From: Aedes albopictus
Taxonomy: Eukaryota; Arthropoda; Insecta; Diptera; Culicidae
DNA: 64,000 bases
Direction of reading: 5' to 3'
Assembly: GCF_035046485.1 (NCBI RefSeq)
Contig: NC_085138.1
Coordinates: 26,976,878 to 27,040,877, forward strand
Shown one piece after another: positions 21,598 through 32,288 of the stretch (position 1 is its first letter; every line of letters starts with the position of its first letter). The translations under genes and the position numbers were made by a program. The notes below the pieces were generated by a model that saw nothing but the letters and a program-made list of their open reading frames with translations, was not told the origin of the DNA and made no database searches.

Positions 21598-21706
21598 GGG
21601 CACTGCACTGTTTTGATTTTGCATGGGATTTTGACGTTTCTTGGCCTTGTTGTTTACAAAGTTTCTGTAAGAGTGAAAGAGAAGGAGAGAATTTCATGCA
21701 GTGCCC
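21598..21706. mobile_element. 109-bp MITE, second of the pair
   Basis: This is the same element as 21485-21593, in the same orientation and separated from it only by TATA, with TATA again after the right end. The arrangement implies that one copy inserted into the target duplication of the other, or that the unit was duplicated in tandem. It differs from the first copy at a handful of positions. Confidence 0.8.
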
Positions 21707-23142
21707 TATAGGACAGACTTTGCAGTTCCCATGGTTACCGCTGTTGATTTTCACTCCATCGACTAAACCATCGGCTAACCGCCGAATGCTGTTGACGTTC
21801 AAGTGGTCCAATCTTCGATGCCAAACCTCCAAGCTCTCGGACGACGAAAAAGCTAGCGCGCTTTCCGTGTCCTGTCGATGCTGTTCTAGTTTGAAAAGAT
21901 TGTTGTCGTGGATACCTGTAGCAATAAAGTCGCCGTCCGTATCGACCACTCTGCATCCGTCGTTGGTGAAAATCACGGTGTGCCCCTGCTTCACAATTTG
22001 GCTCACGGACAGAAGGTTTGCACCGAGCTCCGGCAACAGCTGCACTTCCTTGACCGGAATGGCCTCTTGCTGGCAATGTGGCTTGAGTACCGTCGAGCCC
22101 GTCGCTGTCACCTTTATGATGCCTTCATTTGCTGCTATCAATGTGCCGACAGAATGCTTCATGTTCTCCTTCAGATTGTGGTTCCAGGTCATGTGCACGC
22201 TTGCGCCTGAATCGAAGAACCACTGATCCTGGTCGCTGTCATTGAACGTCGACACTTCGGACCTCTTGGGGGATCCACCTTCTTGGTTTGCTTACCGTTT
22301 CTGCTACCGCTTTTATACGTTGCCAACGCCGAATCCACGCTCGGAACCTGGATCTCTTGGAGTAACTTCGTTTTGATAACATCTGCGGTGATCGGTGTTC
22401 CTGAGTTCTCGAGGGCCACGATCATGGGACAATACTCATCGGGGAACCCGGCCAGCAATAACGTGCCAACCTACTCTTTAGAAATCGCTGTCGTCACGAT
22501 TTGATTGACGTAGTCGACCGTCGGCCATGGAATCACACGATGACAGCTCCGTTTTGATCAGCTTATGGAGAAGCCCGACTCGCCTGGTTAGACCCGAGTC
22601 CTCGAAAGCTTTCTCCAATATGGACCATACTTGCTAAGCTGTGCCTGCTTCCCGGACGTGGACGTAGTTCACCGGTTCCAACAGCAGGATGATCTTCGCG
22701 CGCGCCTTGCAATCCTTGCCAGCTCCTACCTACCGCTTCATAGGTACCGTCATCCATCCGGGCCGGTTTCACCGCACTTCAAAGATCTTCGAGCTCCAAG
22801 TAGGTTTGCACCGCAAACTTCCAGGTTGCCCAATTCTCGCGACCGATGAGGCGTTCAATCCCGGGCAGGCTTGATATCGACTGGTAACTTCCGGTTCCGC
22901 TAGATCCGCTTGCGCTGGATATTATCTTGACTGATAGAAAAATCTTCTTTTGAAAAAATCTGGCTGACTTTTAGAAACTTCCCAACAGAACGTTCGCACG
23001 TAACCTATTGGGAGTGCGCAAGAAGAACGTCCAGTTCGGTTGATGATTCGAAGAAAAGTGAACATTATTCAATACTAATAAAACCTATCACTACTATGAT
23101 TGACGCAGCTGCCTGCTCTTCAACAGAATTACGGCGCTGCCA

Positions 23143-23273
23143 TAGTGCCGCTTCAAAGTGAGAGTGGGAGTGCGCGTCCAAAGGATTTTCGTGGATTTGC
23201 TGTTGTTGATATTCATTTTTGTGGCTTCGCACACGCGCACTCTCACTCTCACGCGTAACTATAACGGCACCCT
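23143..23273. mobile_element. short foldback MITE with AGNGYGCCG termini, copy 2
   Basis: AGTGCCGCTTCAAAGTGAGAG at the left pairs with the inverse of ACGCGTAACTATAACGGCACCCT at the right; the core TTTTCGTGGATTTGCTGTTG matches copy 1. It carries an extra CTCTCA unit compared with copy 1. Confidence 0.7.
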
Positions 23274-23543
23274 TATACAACCAAGTTCCAGGCAGTCGAC
23301 GAAATCCCTCATGACAAAGAGAACAAACCTGCCGATAATAATATGTTAGACGTGCACATTATGGTAGCCTTGATAATTTATAGTCATTACAATCACTGCT
23401 AATAAACTCATTCCTATGCTGATCGTTACACTAGCCACACGAGTTTTACTTCCTCGCTTCGTCCTCTAAGAGGTTATGATCTCTGTAGGCTAGGTGCGAA
23501 AAGGCTTGACGTTTTTCAAGAGGAAGAAAATATTCGAACGAAA

Positions 23544-24430
23544 ATGGATAGCAAGCAGGGGATCGAAAAGCTCATCAATAGAAAGTACCCGCAATGGAGT
23601 TTTGAAGTCGAGATGCTGTTCGAACGAGAAGACCTATGGAAATACGTTGCGAAGAATCCTCCGGCTGAAGTCACGACTGCTTGGACATCTGGAGACCAGA
23701 AAGCTCGGGCAATGATTTCGCTGCTGGTCAAGAAGCGACAACATCCGTTGATCAGGGACTCAAGAACGGCTAAGGAAACCTGGGAACGGCTCAAGAGTCA
23801 ACATCAAAAGACGTCGATGTGTCCAAGAGTGGCCCTGATTTGTCAAGTTTGCGAAGCTTGCGGAAGGTGGCGACATTGAAGCTCACATCTACGACCTGGA
23901 GCCTGGAGGAGCTGTTCTCAAGGCTCCAAATTGTCGGGAAAGATCTAGGATAGGACATCCAAGTAGCGATTTTAATGCGAAGTTTACCGATGTTCTACGA
24001 GCATGTGCCGACGACATTGCTGATCCTGAAGAATGACGAGCTGAAAATAGATTTCCTGCCTATGATCGCATAACTGTCCCATATGAATAGGAAACCCAGC
24101 AAATATGGGACTGATATGCGATCATAGGCAGTTTCGTCCAGGGGCAAGTTCCTAGAATACTCCAAGAAGTTACACGATGATGACAAAAATGGAGAATCGG
24201 TCCTGGAAATCAAGGCCTTGAAGAGATTTTCGTGCCACAACTGTGGAAAGCGAGGCGAAGACACAAGAAGAAGGACTGCAATGCCAAACGAGACTCGAGA
24301 TTAGGAAGGAAGAATCAAAGCCTGTCGAAAAATCGAAGAAGGAGAAGCTTTTGTTCTGGATGACGTCCGAGATCAGAAAAAGAGTGGATTGTCGATTCTT
24401 CGCATGTTTGCTGTGACCAGAGATTCTTCG
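23544..24430 (+). pseudogene. decayed copia element, gag part
   Basis: The frame starting at 23544 reads INRKYPQWSFEVEMLFERED then LWKYV and SRTAKETWERLKSQHQK, the N-terminal Gag of a copia element. It continues with frameshifts to a zinc-knuckle scrap (RFSCHNCGKRG near 24235) and a protease start with VDSS in place of the catalytic DSG (24386). A primer-binding-like AGGTTATGATCTC at 23471 suggests the 5' LTR ended about 23470, though no matching 3' LTR was found. A 76-bp hairpin at 24056 interrupts it. Confidence 0.8.
24056..24131. repeat. 76-bp hairpin element, copy A
   Basis: The outer arms CTGCCTATGATCGCATA and TATGCGATCATAGGCAG are perfect inverse partners. The inner arms are GTCCCATAT / ATATGGGAC around a conserved loop (GAATAGGAAACCCAGCAA). 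It is inserted in the copia gag remnant. Relatives are at 25213, 43544 and 63831; the outer arm sequence differs between copies while pairing is kept. Confidence 0.8.
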
Positions 24431-24439
24431 ATACTATCA

Positions 24440-24930
24440 AGTCAGGTAGGGTCAAAGTGTATTGTTCGCTCACGAAGCGAAGTTTCCAGTTTCTGCCGGT
24501 GATATGTTTTCCCCCACATCGACGCCGACAACAGCGAGACCAAATTACAACATCATGCGAGCGAAGCGAGACGAAGACGCGAAGAACACGTTGCGACATG
24601 TTCGCATCTCAGCGTCTATCAGGGCACCAACCAATGCGAGCGAGGCTCGCGCTGATTGGTGGATGGTGTGTTTTGGGAATGCTGGGGTGGGATATATAAG
24701 TGATCGCATTTGCTCGAAGAGCATTCAGTCTTTGTGAAGCAGTGATCAAATAAACATCTGAGAAAATTCATCCTCAAGCCTTCTTACTTGGACAGCCGAA
24801 ACCATCAGCCTTTTACAAGGCTAACCACTTGAGAGTTATTTGAAGTCGTCGAGCTATCGTCTGCAGCTTTGTTCCTGCGGCCCTCTTCAGTGGGAAGAGC
24901 CGGCCAACCTCCGTCCAGTGTCCGTGATCG
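24440..24930 (+). other. insert with Pol II core-promoter features and a histone-like 3' hairpin
   Basis: Between copia protease codons (about 24440 and 24930) lies GC-richer foreign DNA. A dyad with CCAAT and ATTGG flanking GCGAGC/GCTCGC (24625-24662) precedes TATATAAG (24693-24700) and an initiator-like TCAGTC (24725-24730), 34 nt from T to A. About 80 nt further on is AGCCTT-TTAC-AAGGCT followed by AACCA (24809-24829), similar in size to the histone mRNA 3' stem-loop (6-bp stem, 4-nt loop). No coding sequence lies between. It could be a histone-gene relic lacking its CDS, or coincidence. Confidence 0.35.
24693..24730 (+). promoter_or_regulatory. TATA box plus initiator
   Basis: TATATAAG at 24693 and TCAGTC at 24725 have canonical arthropod core-promoter spacing, with two CCAAT-type boxes upstream. 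There is no downstream gene in the window that it obviously serves. Confidence 0.4.
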
Positions 24931-25212
24931 GACATGTATTCCTTGCAAAAAATGGAAATGAAGCGAAACTTCAAGGTGTCGGATCTGGAATAATTCACAG
25001 CGTCGATGAACGTGGAGATCGAACAGCTGTCATGCTATCGGAAGTTCTGTTTGTTCCCGGACTATAGATAAACCTGCTGTCCGTAAGCAACCTGATCCAA
25101 AAGGGAGCGCATGTACGGGGTGTACGTGAAGACTGTAAGCTGTTGGAAAACAAACCAGGAAACCTTTCCCAAAATCGACAGAGAAGATGATTTCGGAAGT
25201 ACTGGACTGCCC

Positions 25213-25276
25213 CCACTCGCAAAACAGTCCCATATGAATAGGAAACCCAGCAAAGATGGGACTGTTATGCGAGTGG
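25213..25276. repeat. 64-bp hairpin element, copy B
   Basis: The outer arms CCACTCGCA / TGCGAGTGG flank the inner GTCCCATAT / AGATGGGAC with the same loop as copy A. The arm sequence differs from copy A yet is self-complementary. Confidence 0.75.
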
Positions 25277-25355
25277 CGACAGTGGACCTGATACATACTG
25301 ACGTGTGTGGTCCGATGGAAACCAACTCGATGAGCGTATTCAGGTACTTCATCAC

Positions 25356-25393
25356 CTGAAAGTCTCTTTAATAAAGACAAATCAATCAATCAA
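25356..25393 (+). mobile_element. 38-bp retrotransposed 3' tail
   Basis: TACTTCATCAC occurs at 25345-25355 and again at 25394-25404 in the copia integrase frame. Between them lie 38 bp reading CTGAAAGTCTCTTTAATAAA then GACAA(ATCA)n. An 11-bp duplication with a short simple-repeat tail is the mark of an extremely 5'-truncated LINE or SINE insertion. Confidence 0.85.
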
Positions 25394-25712
25394 TACTTCA
25401 TCACGCTAACAGATGAACATAGCAGATACTGTGTGCTGCACTTTATGAAGAAGAAGTCCGAAGTAGTGGAGAAAATTCAACAGTTCGACAAAAGGGTCCA
25501 AAGGCAATTCAACCGAACACCGAAGGCGATCAGGTCGGACAACGGCGGTGAGTACACCGGTGGCGCATTACTTAATCGAGATGGCGAATTTCAACAGTCG
25601 AAGACCAACCATAACAATCAAGAATAGGATACGCTTGGTAAGGTCATTAACAACGTGTTGCAGTACGAATTGAAGAGTTCCTGTAGCGAGAATCTGCAAG
25701 TAAGTAATTCCG

Positions 25713-27861
25713 ATGAGCAAAAACCCGATGACCAAGTTTTGGACGAACATGAAGGAGAAATCCGACAATGACAGCGAACAACTGGAGGAATTCGAGTCAG
25801 CAGCGAAGAATTCATTCGATACTACCTTGTTGGGCGAAGATCAGGATCTGAACGAGTATGGATCAAGTCGGAGATCAAAGCGTATCAACAAAGGTGTGCC
25901 CCCTCTTCGTTATCAAGCAGTAAATGGAGCTGCTGTACATTTGATGGACGAACCTCGAAACTACCATGAAGCCGTTAGTGGATTGGAACGCGAACAGTGG
26001 ATAATCGCCATGCAGGAGGGCGGATAACGAAACGTGGGAAATGACGACGTTACCACTTGGAAAAACGGCTGTGGGGAGTAGATGGATCTTTAAGAAGAAG
26101 ACTGACCAGAATTTCGCCTTGGTCCGTTACAATGCAACATTGGTGGCGCAGTGCTTTTCACAGCGGTACGGCGGCACTGACTGTGAAGAGGTCTTTGCTA
26201 CAGTAGTCAAACAACCAACATTCTATGTACTGCTGACCATAACCAGCCAAAGGAAGCACGTCGATGTGAAGTCTGCATATCTATATGGTGAACTGGACGA
26301 AGTCATATACATGAAGCCACCCGCTGGATGGAAGGTATGTAGATCCAAATCACGTTTGCCGGCTGAACAAAAGTATTTACGAACTCAAGCAGGCTGGAAG
26401 AGTCTGGAACAAGACATTGGACAATGTGATGCGAAAGATGAACTTTCTGCACTGTCAATCGGATCCGTGTTAGTACAAGTGGGAGTGCAACGGAAAAACC
26501 GATTACATTGCTATCACAATGAAAATGACATGGTGATAGCCTGTAAGAATTCCAAAAGAATTCCAAAAGTTTATGGCCGTGCTGAAAGAGAACTCAAACT
26601 CTCTGTTGCCGCAACCACTGTGCAGCGGCAATCGCGCGAGATGGTGAAACAACCAGGTATTCTTTTGTGTGTCGGTGCTCTCGACAGATCAATTGTAGCC
26701 AATATAGCCTGTGCAGAAGATTTAGTTTAAAGAGCACAGTCAGCCTCATTGTTGGCGGCCTCAGCGAGTTGGCGGTATTTTGTCAAACGAATTTGGCACG
26801 TAGTAAGTGCAAATAATGTTGGTTTGCTATATTAATTAGTTTGGAAGACGTTGGGAAGCGGTACTTAGTCTATGGAGAAGACAGAAATGTAAGTTCCTTA
26901 TCGATGAATTTATCCAATGAAAATTAATCCTTACAAATATATTTTAGCTTTAAAGCTGTTCAGTATAACAACTGAAAGACTGTTTTCATTCACTCCGTCA
27001 TCCCCCAAACTGCGCCAACACTCTCGATGCTGGCACATTTTTTGGGAATGATTGTGAAGAAAATTGATGGAGCGTTCGTCGAGAGTCAATCAGCATACAT
27101 AATAAAAATTGTTGCAAGGTTTGAACTGAATGAAGCGACTTCGGTATGCGTGTGCGAGAGGTACTATATTCGGCAAACTTTTAGACAAAACCACAAGCTA
27201 AAAGTCGTACATACATGGTTTCTTGATTGAATGCTTCTGAGCTGAGAAAACACCAGAGGAGTGTAACTTTTTGCAAGTGAGTTTTCCCATCTTGCTTGTG
27301 GCTATCTACGCGGCTGATCTGATCATCATGAGCAAAGATGAAGCTATGAAAAACAAGCTCAAGAAGCATCTCAGCAATTACTTTCGTATGAAGGATCTCG
27401 GAACGGCGAGGCATTGCATTGCATTGGAATTCAGATCGAGAAGACGAACGACGGTATCCTCCTGGACCAGGAAACGTACGTCGGGACCGTATTGAACTTC
27501 CGATGAACACCGGAGAGAATCTCTCAACCGAAAAATCGCTGAAGATCGACGGAGAGGTCACAACGATGAAGAACACTCCATATCCGGAGGTAGTCGGATG
27601 CATTGTGTATGTGGCTCAGTGCACTACAAGCTAAACTACAATCTGGATATTGTAGGGTACTGCAATGCTAACTGGGGGTCCACATCAACGGAAATCCACA
27701 AGCAGATATGTCTTCATCCTTGTTTCAGGAAGAGCGATATCGTGGTCCTGCAAAAAGCAATCAACAGTTGCGCTTTCGACGTGTGAAGCGGAGTACATGG
27801 TGGTGTCGGCCGCCGTACAAGCTTGGTGGCACGGTATTACAAGTTTTTTTGGAGGCAATCC
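25713..27861 (+). pseudogene. decayed copia element, RT and RNase H part
   Basis: Recognisable blocks are RRSKRINKGVPPLRYQ (25875), VGSRWIFKKKTDQNFALVRY with FSQRYGGTDCEEVFATVVKQ and HVDVKSAYLYGELDEVIYMK (26070-26315), HFLGMIVKKIDGAF (27036), KKHLSNYFRMKDLGTARHC (27360) and AISWSCKKQSTVALSTCEAEY (27730-27800). About 26570-27020 looks like foreign sequence inserted in the RT. The element is interrupted by the intact copia at 27862; AATCC-AACCTGG at 32438 resumes the interrupted frame (NPTWPT). Confidence 0.82.
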
Positions 27862-28037
27862 TATTGGAGTGTGAAGCGTCAAGACTAGCAATCACAGTAG
27901 TCTGTAGAACACTAAAACACATCACAGTAACCCTACACTCCCAAATGTCATTAAGTTAATTTAAATAAAGTTTCATTCCTGTTTCAACCACTGTACGAAC
28001 AAGTTGTTCTTTCTACGGCTCCGATTATATACCAATA
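27862..28037 (+). repeat. copia 5' LTR
   Basis: 176 bp with inverted TATTGG/CCAATA ends. AATAAAG near 27963 is the likely poly-A signal. The first 27 bases correspond to the last codons of the ORF in the 3' LTR. Confidence 0.95.
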
Positions 28038-28050
28038 GGTTATGGGCCTT
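28038..28050 (+). promoter_or_regulatory. copia primer-binding site
   Basis: GGTTATGGGCCTT starts directly after the 5' LTR. Copia-type elements prime minus-strand synthesis with an internal fragment of initiator methionine tRNA, complementary to GGTTATGGGCC-like sites. Confidence 0.8.
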
Positions 28051-28112
28051 GCCTAGAAAGTTTTTTGAAGTACTGAAGAATAGTTTATCGAACCAAAGGA
28101 ATTCCAACAAAG

Positions 28113-31100
28113 ATGAATACGCAATACGGCGGAGGTGACATGGCTACCGGATCTGGTCGAAGTCAAGCTGGAACGATCGCTGCTGGTGCAAGTCGAAGCC
28201 ACAATCCATTAAGTTTGCCGTCAATTCAGTTGCTGCAGGGACGCGATAATTGGTCTACCTGGCGTTTTGCTGTGCAAACATTTTTGGAGTTGGAAGATTT
28301 GTGGGACGCTGTGAAGCCTGGAAGAAACGCCGATGGAACATTTGCGGATGTGGACGTGATGAAGGACAGAAGAGCTCGTGGCAAGATCATACTCTTACTG
28401 GATCCTGTAAACTACGTTCACGTCAAGGACGTTTCAACAGCTCGGGAGACGTGGTCGCGCTTGGAGGCAGCATTCGAGGACTCCGGTCTAACCAGGAAAG
28501 TCGGACTGCTCAGGAAGCTGATTTCAACGACTCTGGAGAACTGTGCGTCCATGGAGGTCTTTGTGAACAGCATCATCGCAACAGCCCACCAGTTGCGCGG
28601 TATTGGTTTCGATATTGGAGACGAATGGATCGGGACGTTGCTGCTCGCCGGCTTGCCTGAAGAATATCGCCCAATGATAATGGCAATTGAGAACTCCGGG
28701 TTGAAGATAAGTGCTGATGTTATCAAAACCAAACTCTTGCAAGAAGTAAGTATACCTTCAACCGGGGCTGCATACGCAGGCAAGAAGCAAGTATGGAAGC
28801 AAAGGCAAGATGCAAATACGAAAACGGCAAGCAACGGTCCAAAGTGTAGAAACTGCAAGAAGTTCGGGCATATCGCAAAATATTGTCCAGTGAAGGTTTC
28901 GAAGCACGAAAATGGAAAAGCGTGGTGTACCGTATTATCGACGATCGCTGAGGATGATCAGAATTGGTATTTTGATTCGGGAGCATCCGGCCACTTCACG
29001 AAGACGGAAGAATTGCTGGAAAATTCACGTAAGTGCGGTGGAAAAGTCGTTGCAGCCAACAAAGGTGCCATGAACGTCGTTGCGAAAGGAACGGTTAAGA
29101 TATACCCCGAATGCTGCCCTGAAGATTCGCCAATAGAGATGCATGATGTCCAGGTAATTCCAGAACTGTCCGTTAATTTGATTTCCGTGAACCAGATAGT
29201 GAAGCGAGGCCACGAAGTGAAGTTCAGCATGGGCGGAGTTCAAGTCATCAATCCATCGGGACAGGTCATCGCTACTGGTTCCAGACACAACGACCTTTTC
29301 AAGTTGGACCAACTGGTGTCACGTAGGGCGTTGGCATGCTCTTCCTCGGAGAATCTGGGCCTGTGGCATAGACGAATGGGACACCTCAACATCAAAAGCC
29401 TACATCGTTTGACGAATGGAATGGTTACCGGTATGGAAGTCTCGAAGCACCCTACGGCAAAAGTAGACCTGAAATGTAAAGTTTGTGCGATGGGAAAGCA
29501 AACGCGTTTACCATTTCCGAAATCAGGAACAAGAGCGAATGAACTTCTGGAGCTGGTACATTCTGATATTGGCGGACCAATGGAGGTCTCGTCTTTGGGT
29601 GGCAGCCGCTATTACCTGACGTTTACGGATGACAAATCGCGCAAGATTTGGATCTATTTTCTGGAGGAGAAATCTGGAGAAAGCGTCTACAAGGCATTTG
29701 AAAATTTCCGAAGCATGGCTGAAAAACAAACGGGTAAGCAGCTAAAAACTCTCCGAACAGACAACGGCAAGGAGTTTGTGAACAAGCGATTCGAAGACCA
29801 CCTACAGCGTTTGGGCATACGGCATCAGACTTCGGCGGATTATACTCCAGAGCAGAACGGACTGGCGGAACGATGCAACCGAACCATCGTTGAAAGAGCA
29901 AGATGCATGCTGTTCGAAGCAGACCTTCCCAAAACGTTCTGGGCCGAAGCAGTCGCGACAGCGGTGTATTTAATAAATCGATCGCCAACCAAAGGACACC
30001 AAATGACCCCGGAAGAAGCTTGGAGTGGTAGGAAGCCTGACCTAGCCCACGTGCGTATTTTCGGATCACCTGCAATGGCGCACATCCCTAAACAAAAACG
30101 CAAGAAGTGGGATCCGAAGGCTTTCGAGTGCGTTCTAACTGGTTTTGATGAGGACACGAAGGCTTATCGTCTATGGGACTCTGCATCAAGAAAGCTGGTC
30201 AAGTCTCGAGATGTGACGTTTCTCAGCGAGCAAGCACAGACTGTCGTACAAGACGTACAGATTCCGGTGAACCCCAAATCGAAGATCGTTAGTTTGGATT
30301 ACGTGGAAGTAGCTTCATACGAACCTCAACCCATTCAAGATGCAATCGAGGAACCGGACGAAGTAACAGCCGCTGAGGTAATCGATGAAACAATGCCGAG
30401 AGATGAAACTATTATCACGAGTGATGAAAGCGACGAAGAATTTCAAGATGATGCAGTTCCGACATGTTCTCAGCATCAAGTTCCATTCCAACAAGAAACA
30501 CTACCATTGAGACGAAGTGGAAGGGAGCGCTATCTTCCAGACAAGCTGCGTGATTTCTTCTTTCCAAGTCGAGGTTTGTCGTCAAATCGTTTTTCTGGTG
30601 ACGAGAACGAAACTGGTGACACCATGGAGAATTCAAACCGGAACATGGATCTTGTGACGAACCAACCTCAACAAGGACTGGTGACTATGGATAATGCAGC
30701 TGGCGATAGTGACCCCCGTACTCCAGCTGAAGCTTTAAAAGGTGCCAAGTCTCAAGAATGGATGGACGCAATGGATGACGAATACCGTTCCCTGGTCGAG
30801 AATGGTACATGGGAGCTAGTCGAACTACCATCAAATAGGAAGGCCATCGGATGCAAATGGCTATTCAAGTCAAAGCGAGACGAAAAAGGTGACATTGTAA
30901 GGCATAAAGCTAGACTTGTGGCGCAGGGATTCACTCAGAAATACGGAGTGGATTTTGACGAAGTATTTGCACCTGTAGCCAAACAAGTAACTATGCGGAC
31001 ACTACTCACTATAGCAAGTCGACGAAAAATGATTGTCAAACACGTTGATGTGAAGACAGCATACCTTCATGGAATACTGGATGAAACCATATACATGAAG

Positions 31101-32288
31101 CAACCGGAAATGTACCACTCAGGAGGAGCAAATGTTGTCTGCCGTTTAAAGAAAAGCCTATATGGACTCAAACAATCAGCTCGTGTGTGGAACCAACGGA
31201 TTGACAGCGTTTTCAAATCGATGCAGTTCAAGCCGTCCAAGGCGGATCCGTGCTTATACGTAAGGATGAAGAATGGAAGAATAAGCTACATCCTAATCTA
31301 CGTGGATGACGTTATCATTGCCACACAAACTGAAGAAGAGTTCAATGAAATATTCGGCGTACTACAAGAAAACTTCACGATGACGAATCTTGGTGACATC
31401 AAGCATTTTCTGGGTCTTGAAATCAGGAAGGAGCCAGGAGGTCGTTATACGTTGTGCCAACGTCAGTACATCCGGAAGCTAGCTGACCGATTCAACCTGG
31501 ACCATGCGAAACCGTCGAAAATTCCACTAGATCCGTCATACCTACAGCAGAAGGAGGAGGAGGATTGCCAACTACCGAACAACAATCAATTCCTAAGTTT
31601 GATAGGAGGTCTGCTGTACGTGGCTGTGAATTCCCGCCCAGACGTGTCAGCAAGCATGTCAATTTTGGCACAGAAGTGCTCCTGTCCTACACAACGTGAC
31701 TGGCAAGAGGCAAAACGGGTTTTGCGGTATCTCCATAGCACTAGCCAGCATAGATTGCACCTTGGATCATCATCAACCGGACTGGAAATGTTTGTGGATG
31801 CAGATTGGGCAAGCAACCATAGAGACAGAAAATCAAATTCCGGATTCATAGTACGTTTCGGAGGAGGATTGATCAGCTGGGCGTCAAGAAAACAAAGTTG
31901 CATTTCGTTGTCATCAACTGAAGCTGAATTTGTAGCATTGACGGAAGGATGCCAGGAACTTAGCTGGATCAAGAAGTTGCTAAAAGACTTCGGTGAAGAT
32001 GTTTCTATTCCAGTGCCCACATATGAAGACAACCAAGGTTGTATCAAGTTGGTAGAAGGAGACAAAATTGAAAAACGAACAAAGCACATCGATACGAAAT
32101 ATTTTTATGTGCGCGACTTGAATGACAAGAAGGAGATTACTTTGAAGTATTGCCCCACTGAAGTCATGTTAGCAGATATCCTGACGAAACCTTTACAAAA
32201 CGTTAGGATCAAGACATTACGGGAGAAGATTGGAGTTTTGCCAGATCTTGTCGAGGAGGAGTATTGGAGTGTGAAGCGTCAAGACTAG
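28113..32288 (+). CDS. copia Gag-Pol polyprotein
   Basis: 1391 codons in one frame, as in copia-type elements with a single ORF. Gag/UBN2 is at about 30-230 (LLQGRDNWSTWRFAVQTFLE, ETWSRLEAAFED). The CCHC knuckle CRNCKKFGHIAKYC is near 246. Aspartic protease WYFDSGASGHF is near 287. GAG-pre-integrase WHRRMGHLNIKSLHRL is near 415, with CKVCAMGKQTRLPFP. Integrase D,D,E landmarks are LVHSDIGGP (~485), RTDNGKEFVN (~549) and EQNGLAERCNRTIVERARCM (~583). RT is GCKWLFKSKRDEKGDIVRHK to YVDDVIIA (~1065). RNase H is DADWASNHRDRKS (~1229), SSTEAEFVAL (~1268) and EDNQGCIKL (~1305). The stop at 32286-32288 lies 25-27 bases inside the 3' LTR, so the last residues are LTR-encoded. All catalytic residues are present. 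The ATG at 28113 follows the PBS by 62 bp. Confidence 0.96.
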   Translation: MNTQYGGGDMATGSGRSQAGTIAAGASRSHNPLSLPSIQLLQGRDNWSTWRFAVQTFLELEDLWDAVKPGRNADGTFADVDVMKDRRARGKIILLLDPVNYVHVKDVSTARETWSRLEAAFEDSGLTRKVGLLRKLISTTLENCASMEVFVNSIIATAHQLRGIGFDIGDEWIGTLLLAGLPEEYRPMIMAIENSGLKISADVIKTKLLQEVSIPSTGAAYAGKKQVWKQRQDANTKTASNGPKCRNCKKFGHIAKYCPVKVSKHENGKAWCTVLSTIAEDDQNWYFDSGASGHFTKTEELLENSRKCGGKVVAANKGAMNVVAKGTVKIYPECCPEDSPIEMHDVQVIPELSVNLISVNQIVKRGHEVKFSMGGVQVINPSGQVIATGSRHNDLFKLDQLVSRRALACSSSENLGLWHRRMGHLNIKSLHRLTNGMVTGMEVSKHPTAKVDLKCKVCAMGKQTRLPFPKSGTRANELLELVHSDIGGPMEVSSLGGSRYYLTFTDDKSRKIWIYFLEEKSGESVYKAFENFRSMAEKQTGKQLKTLRTDNGKEFVNKRFEDHLQRLGIRHQTSADYTPEQNGLAERCNRTIVERARCMLFEADLPKTFWAEAVATAVYLINRSPTKGHQMTPEEAWSGRKPDLAHVRIFGSPAMAHIPKQKRKKWDPKAFECVLTGFDEDTKAYRLWDSASRKLVKSRDVTFLSEQAQTVVQDVQIPVNPKSKIVSLDYVEVASYEPQPIQDAIEEPDEVTAAEVIDETMPRDETIITSDESDEEFQDDAVPTCSQHQVPFQQETLPLRRSGRERYLPDKLRDFFFPSRGLSSNRFSGDENETGDTMENSNRNMDLVTNQPQQGLVTMDNAAGDSDPRTPAEALKGAKSQEWMDAMDDEYRSLVENGTWELVELPSNRKAIGCKWLFKSKRDEKGDIVRHKARLVAQGFTQKYGVDFDEVFAPVAKQVTMRTLLTIASRRKMIVKHVDVKTAYLHGILDETIYMKQPEMYHSGGANVVCRLKKSLYGLKQSARVWNQRIDSVFKSMQFKPSKADPCLYVRMKNGRISYILIYVDDVIIATQTEEEFNEIFGVLQENFTMTNLGDIKHFLGLEIRKEPGGRYTLCQRQYIRKLADRFNLDHAKPSKIPLDPSYLQQKEEEDCQLPNNNQFLSLIGGLLYVAVNSRPDVSASMSILAQKCSCPTQRDWQEAKRVLRYLHSTSQHRLHLGSSSTGLEMFVDADWASNHRDRKSNSGFIVRFGGGLISWASRKQSCISLSSTEAEFVALTEGCQELSWIKKLLKDFGEDVSIPVPTYEDNQGCIKLVEGDKIEKRTKHIDTKYFYVRDLNDKKEITLKYCPTEVMLADILTKPLQNVRIKTLREKIGVLPDLVEEEYWSVKRQD

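Larger units (their letters stand above)
20631..22930 (-). pseudogene. decayed Ty1/copia element, minus strand
   Basis: Read from 22930 downward: a gag piece (LAGFPDEYCPMIVALENSG, ADVIKTKLLQEI; 22458-22270), protease (WFFDSGASVHMT, 22230), pre-integrase HRRLDHLNVNSIRRLADG with KVCPIG (21860-21720), integrase pieces (RMWVYFFK near 21300; EYTPEQNGIAERANRSIVE with CWAEAVSTAVYLLN, 21035-20880) and an integrase tail (TGFDEDIKEYRL) ending near 20690. No RT, RNase H or LTR remains. Frames are broken by point changes and by MITE insertions at 21166 and 21485-21706. The motifs are close to those of the intact element at 28113, so this is an older relative. Confidence 0.85.
24930..25620 (+). pseudogene. 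decayed copia element, protease and integrase part
   Basis: Frames read HVFLAKNGNEAKLQGVGSG, then VMLSEVLFVPGL (protease C-terminal part), then VDLIHTDVCGPMETNSMSVF (integrase start) and FNRTPKAIRSDNGGEYTG (second catalytic Asp region). Stops and indels break it. It contains the 64-bp hairpin at 25213 and a 38-bp retrotransposed tail at 25356. Confidence 0.8.
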
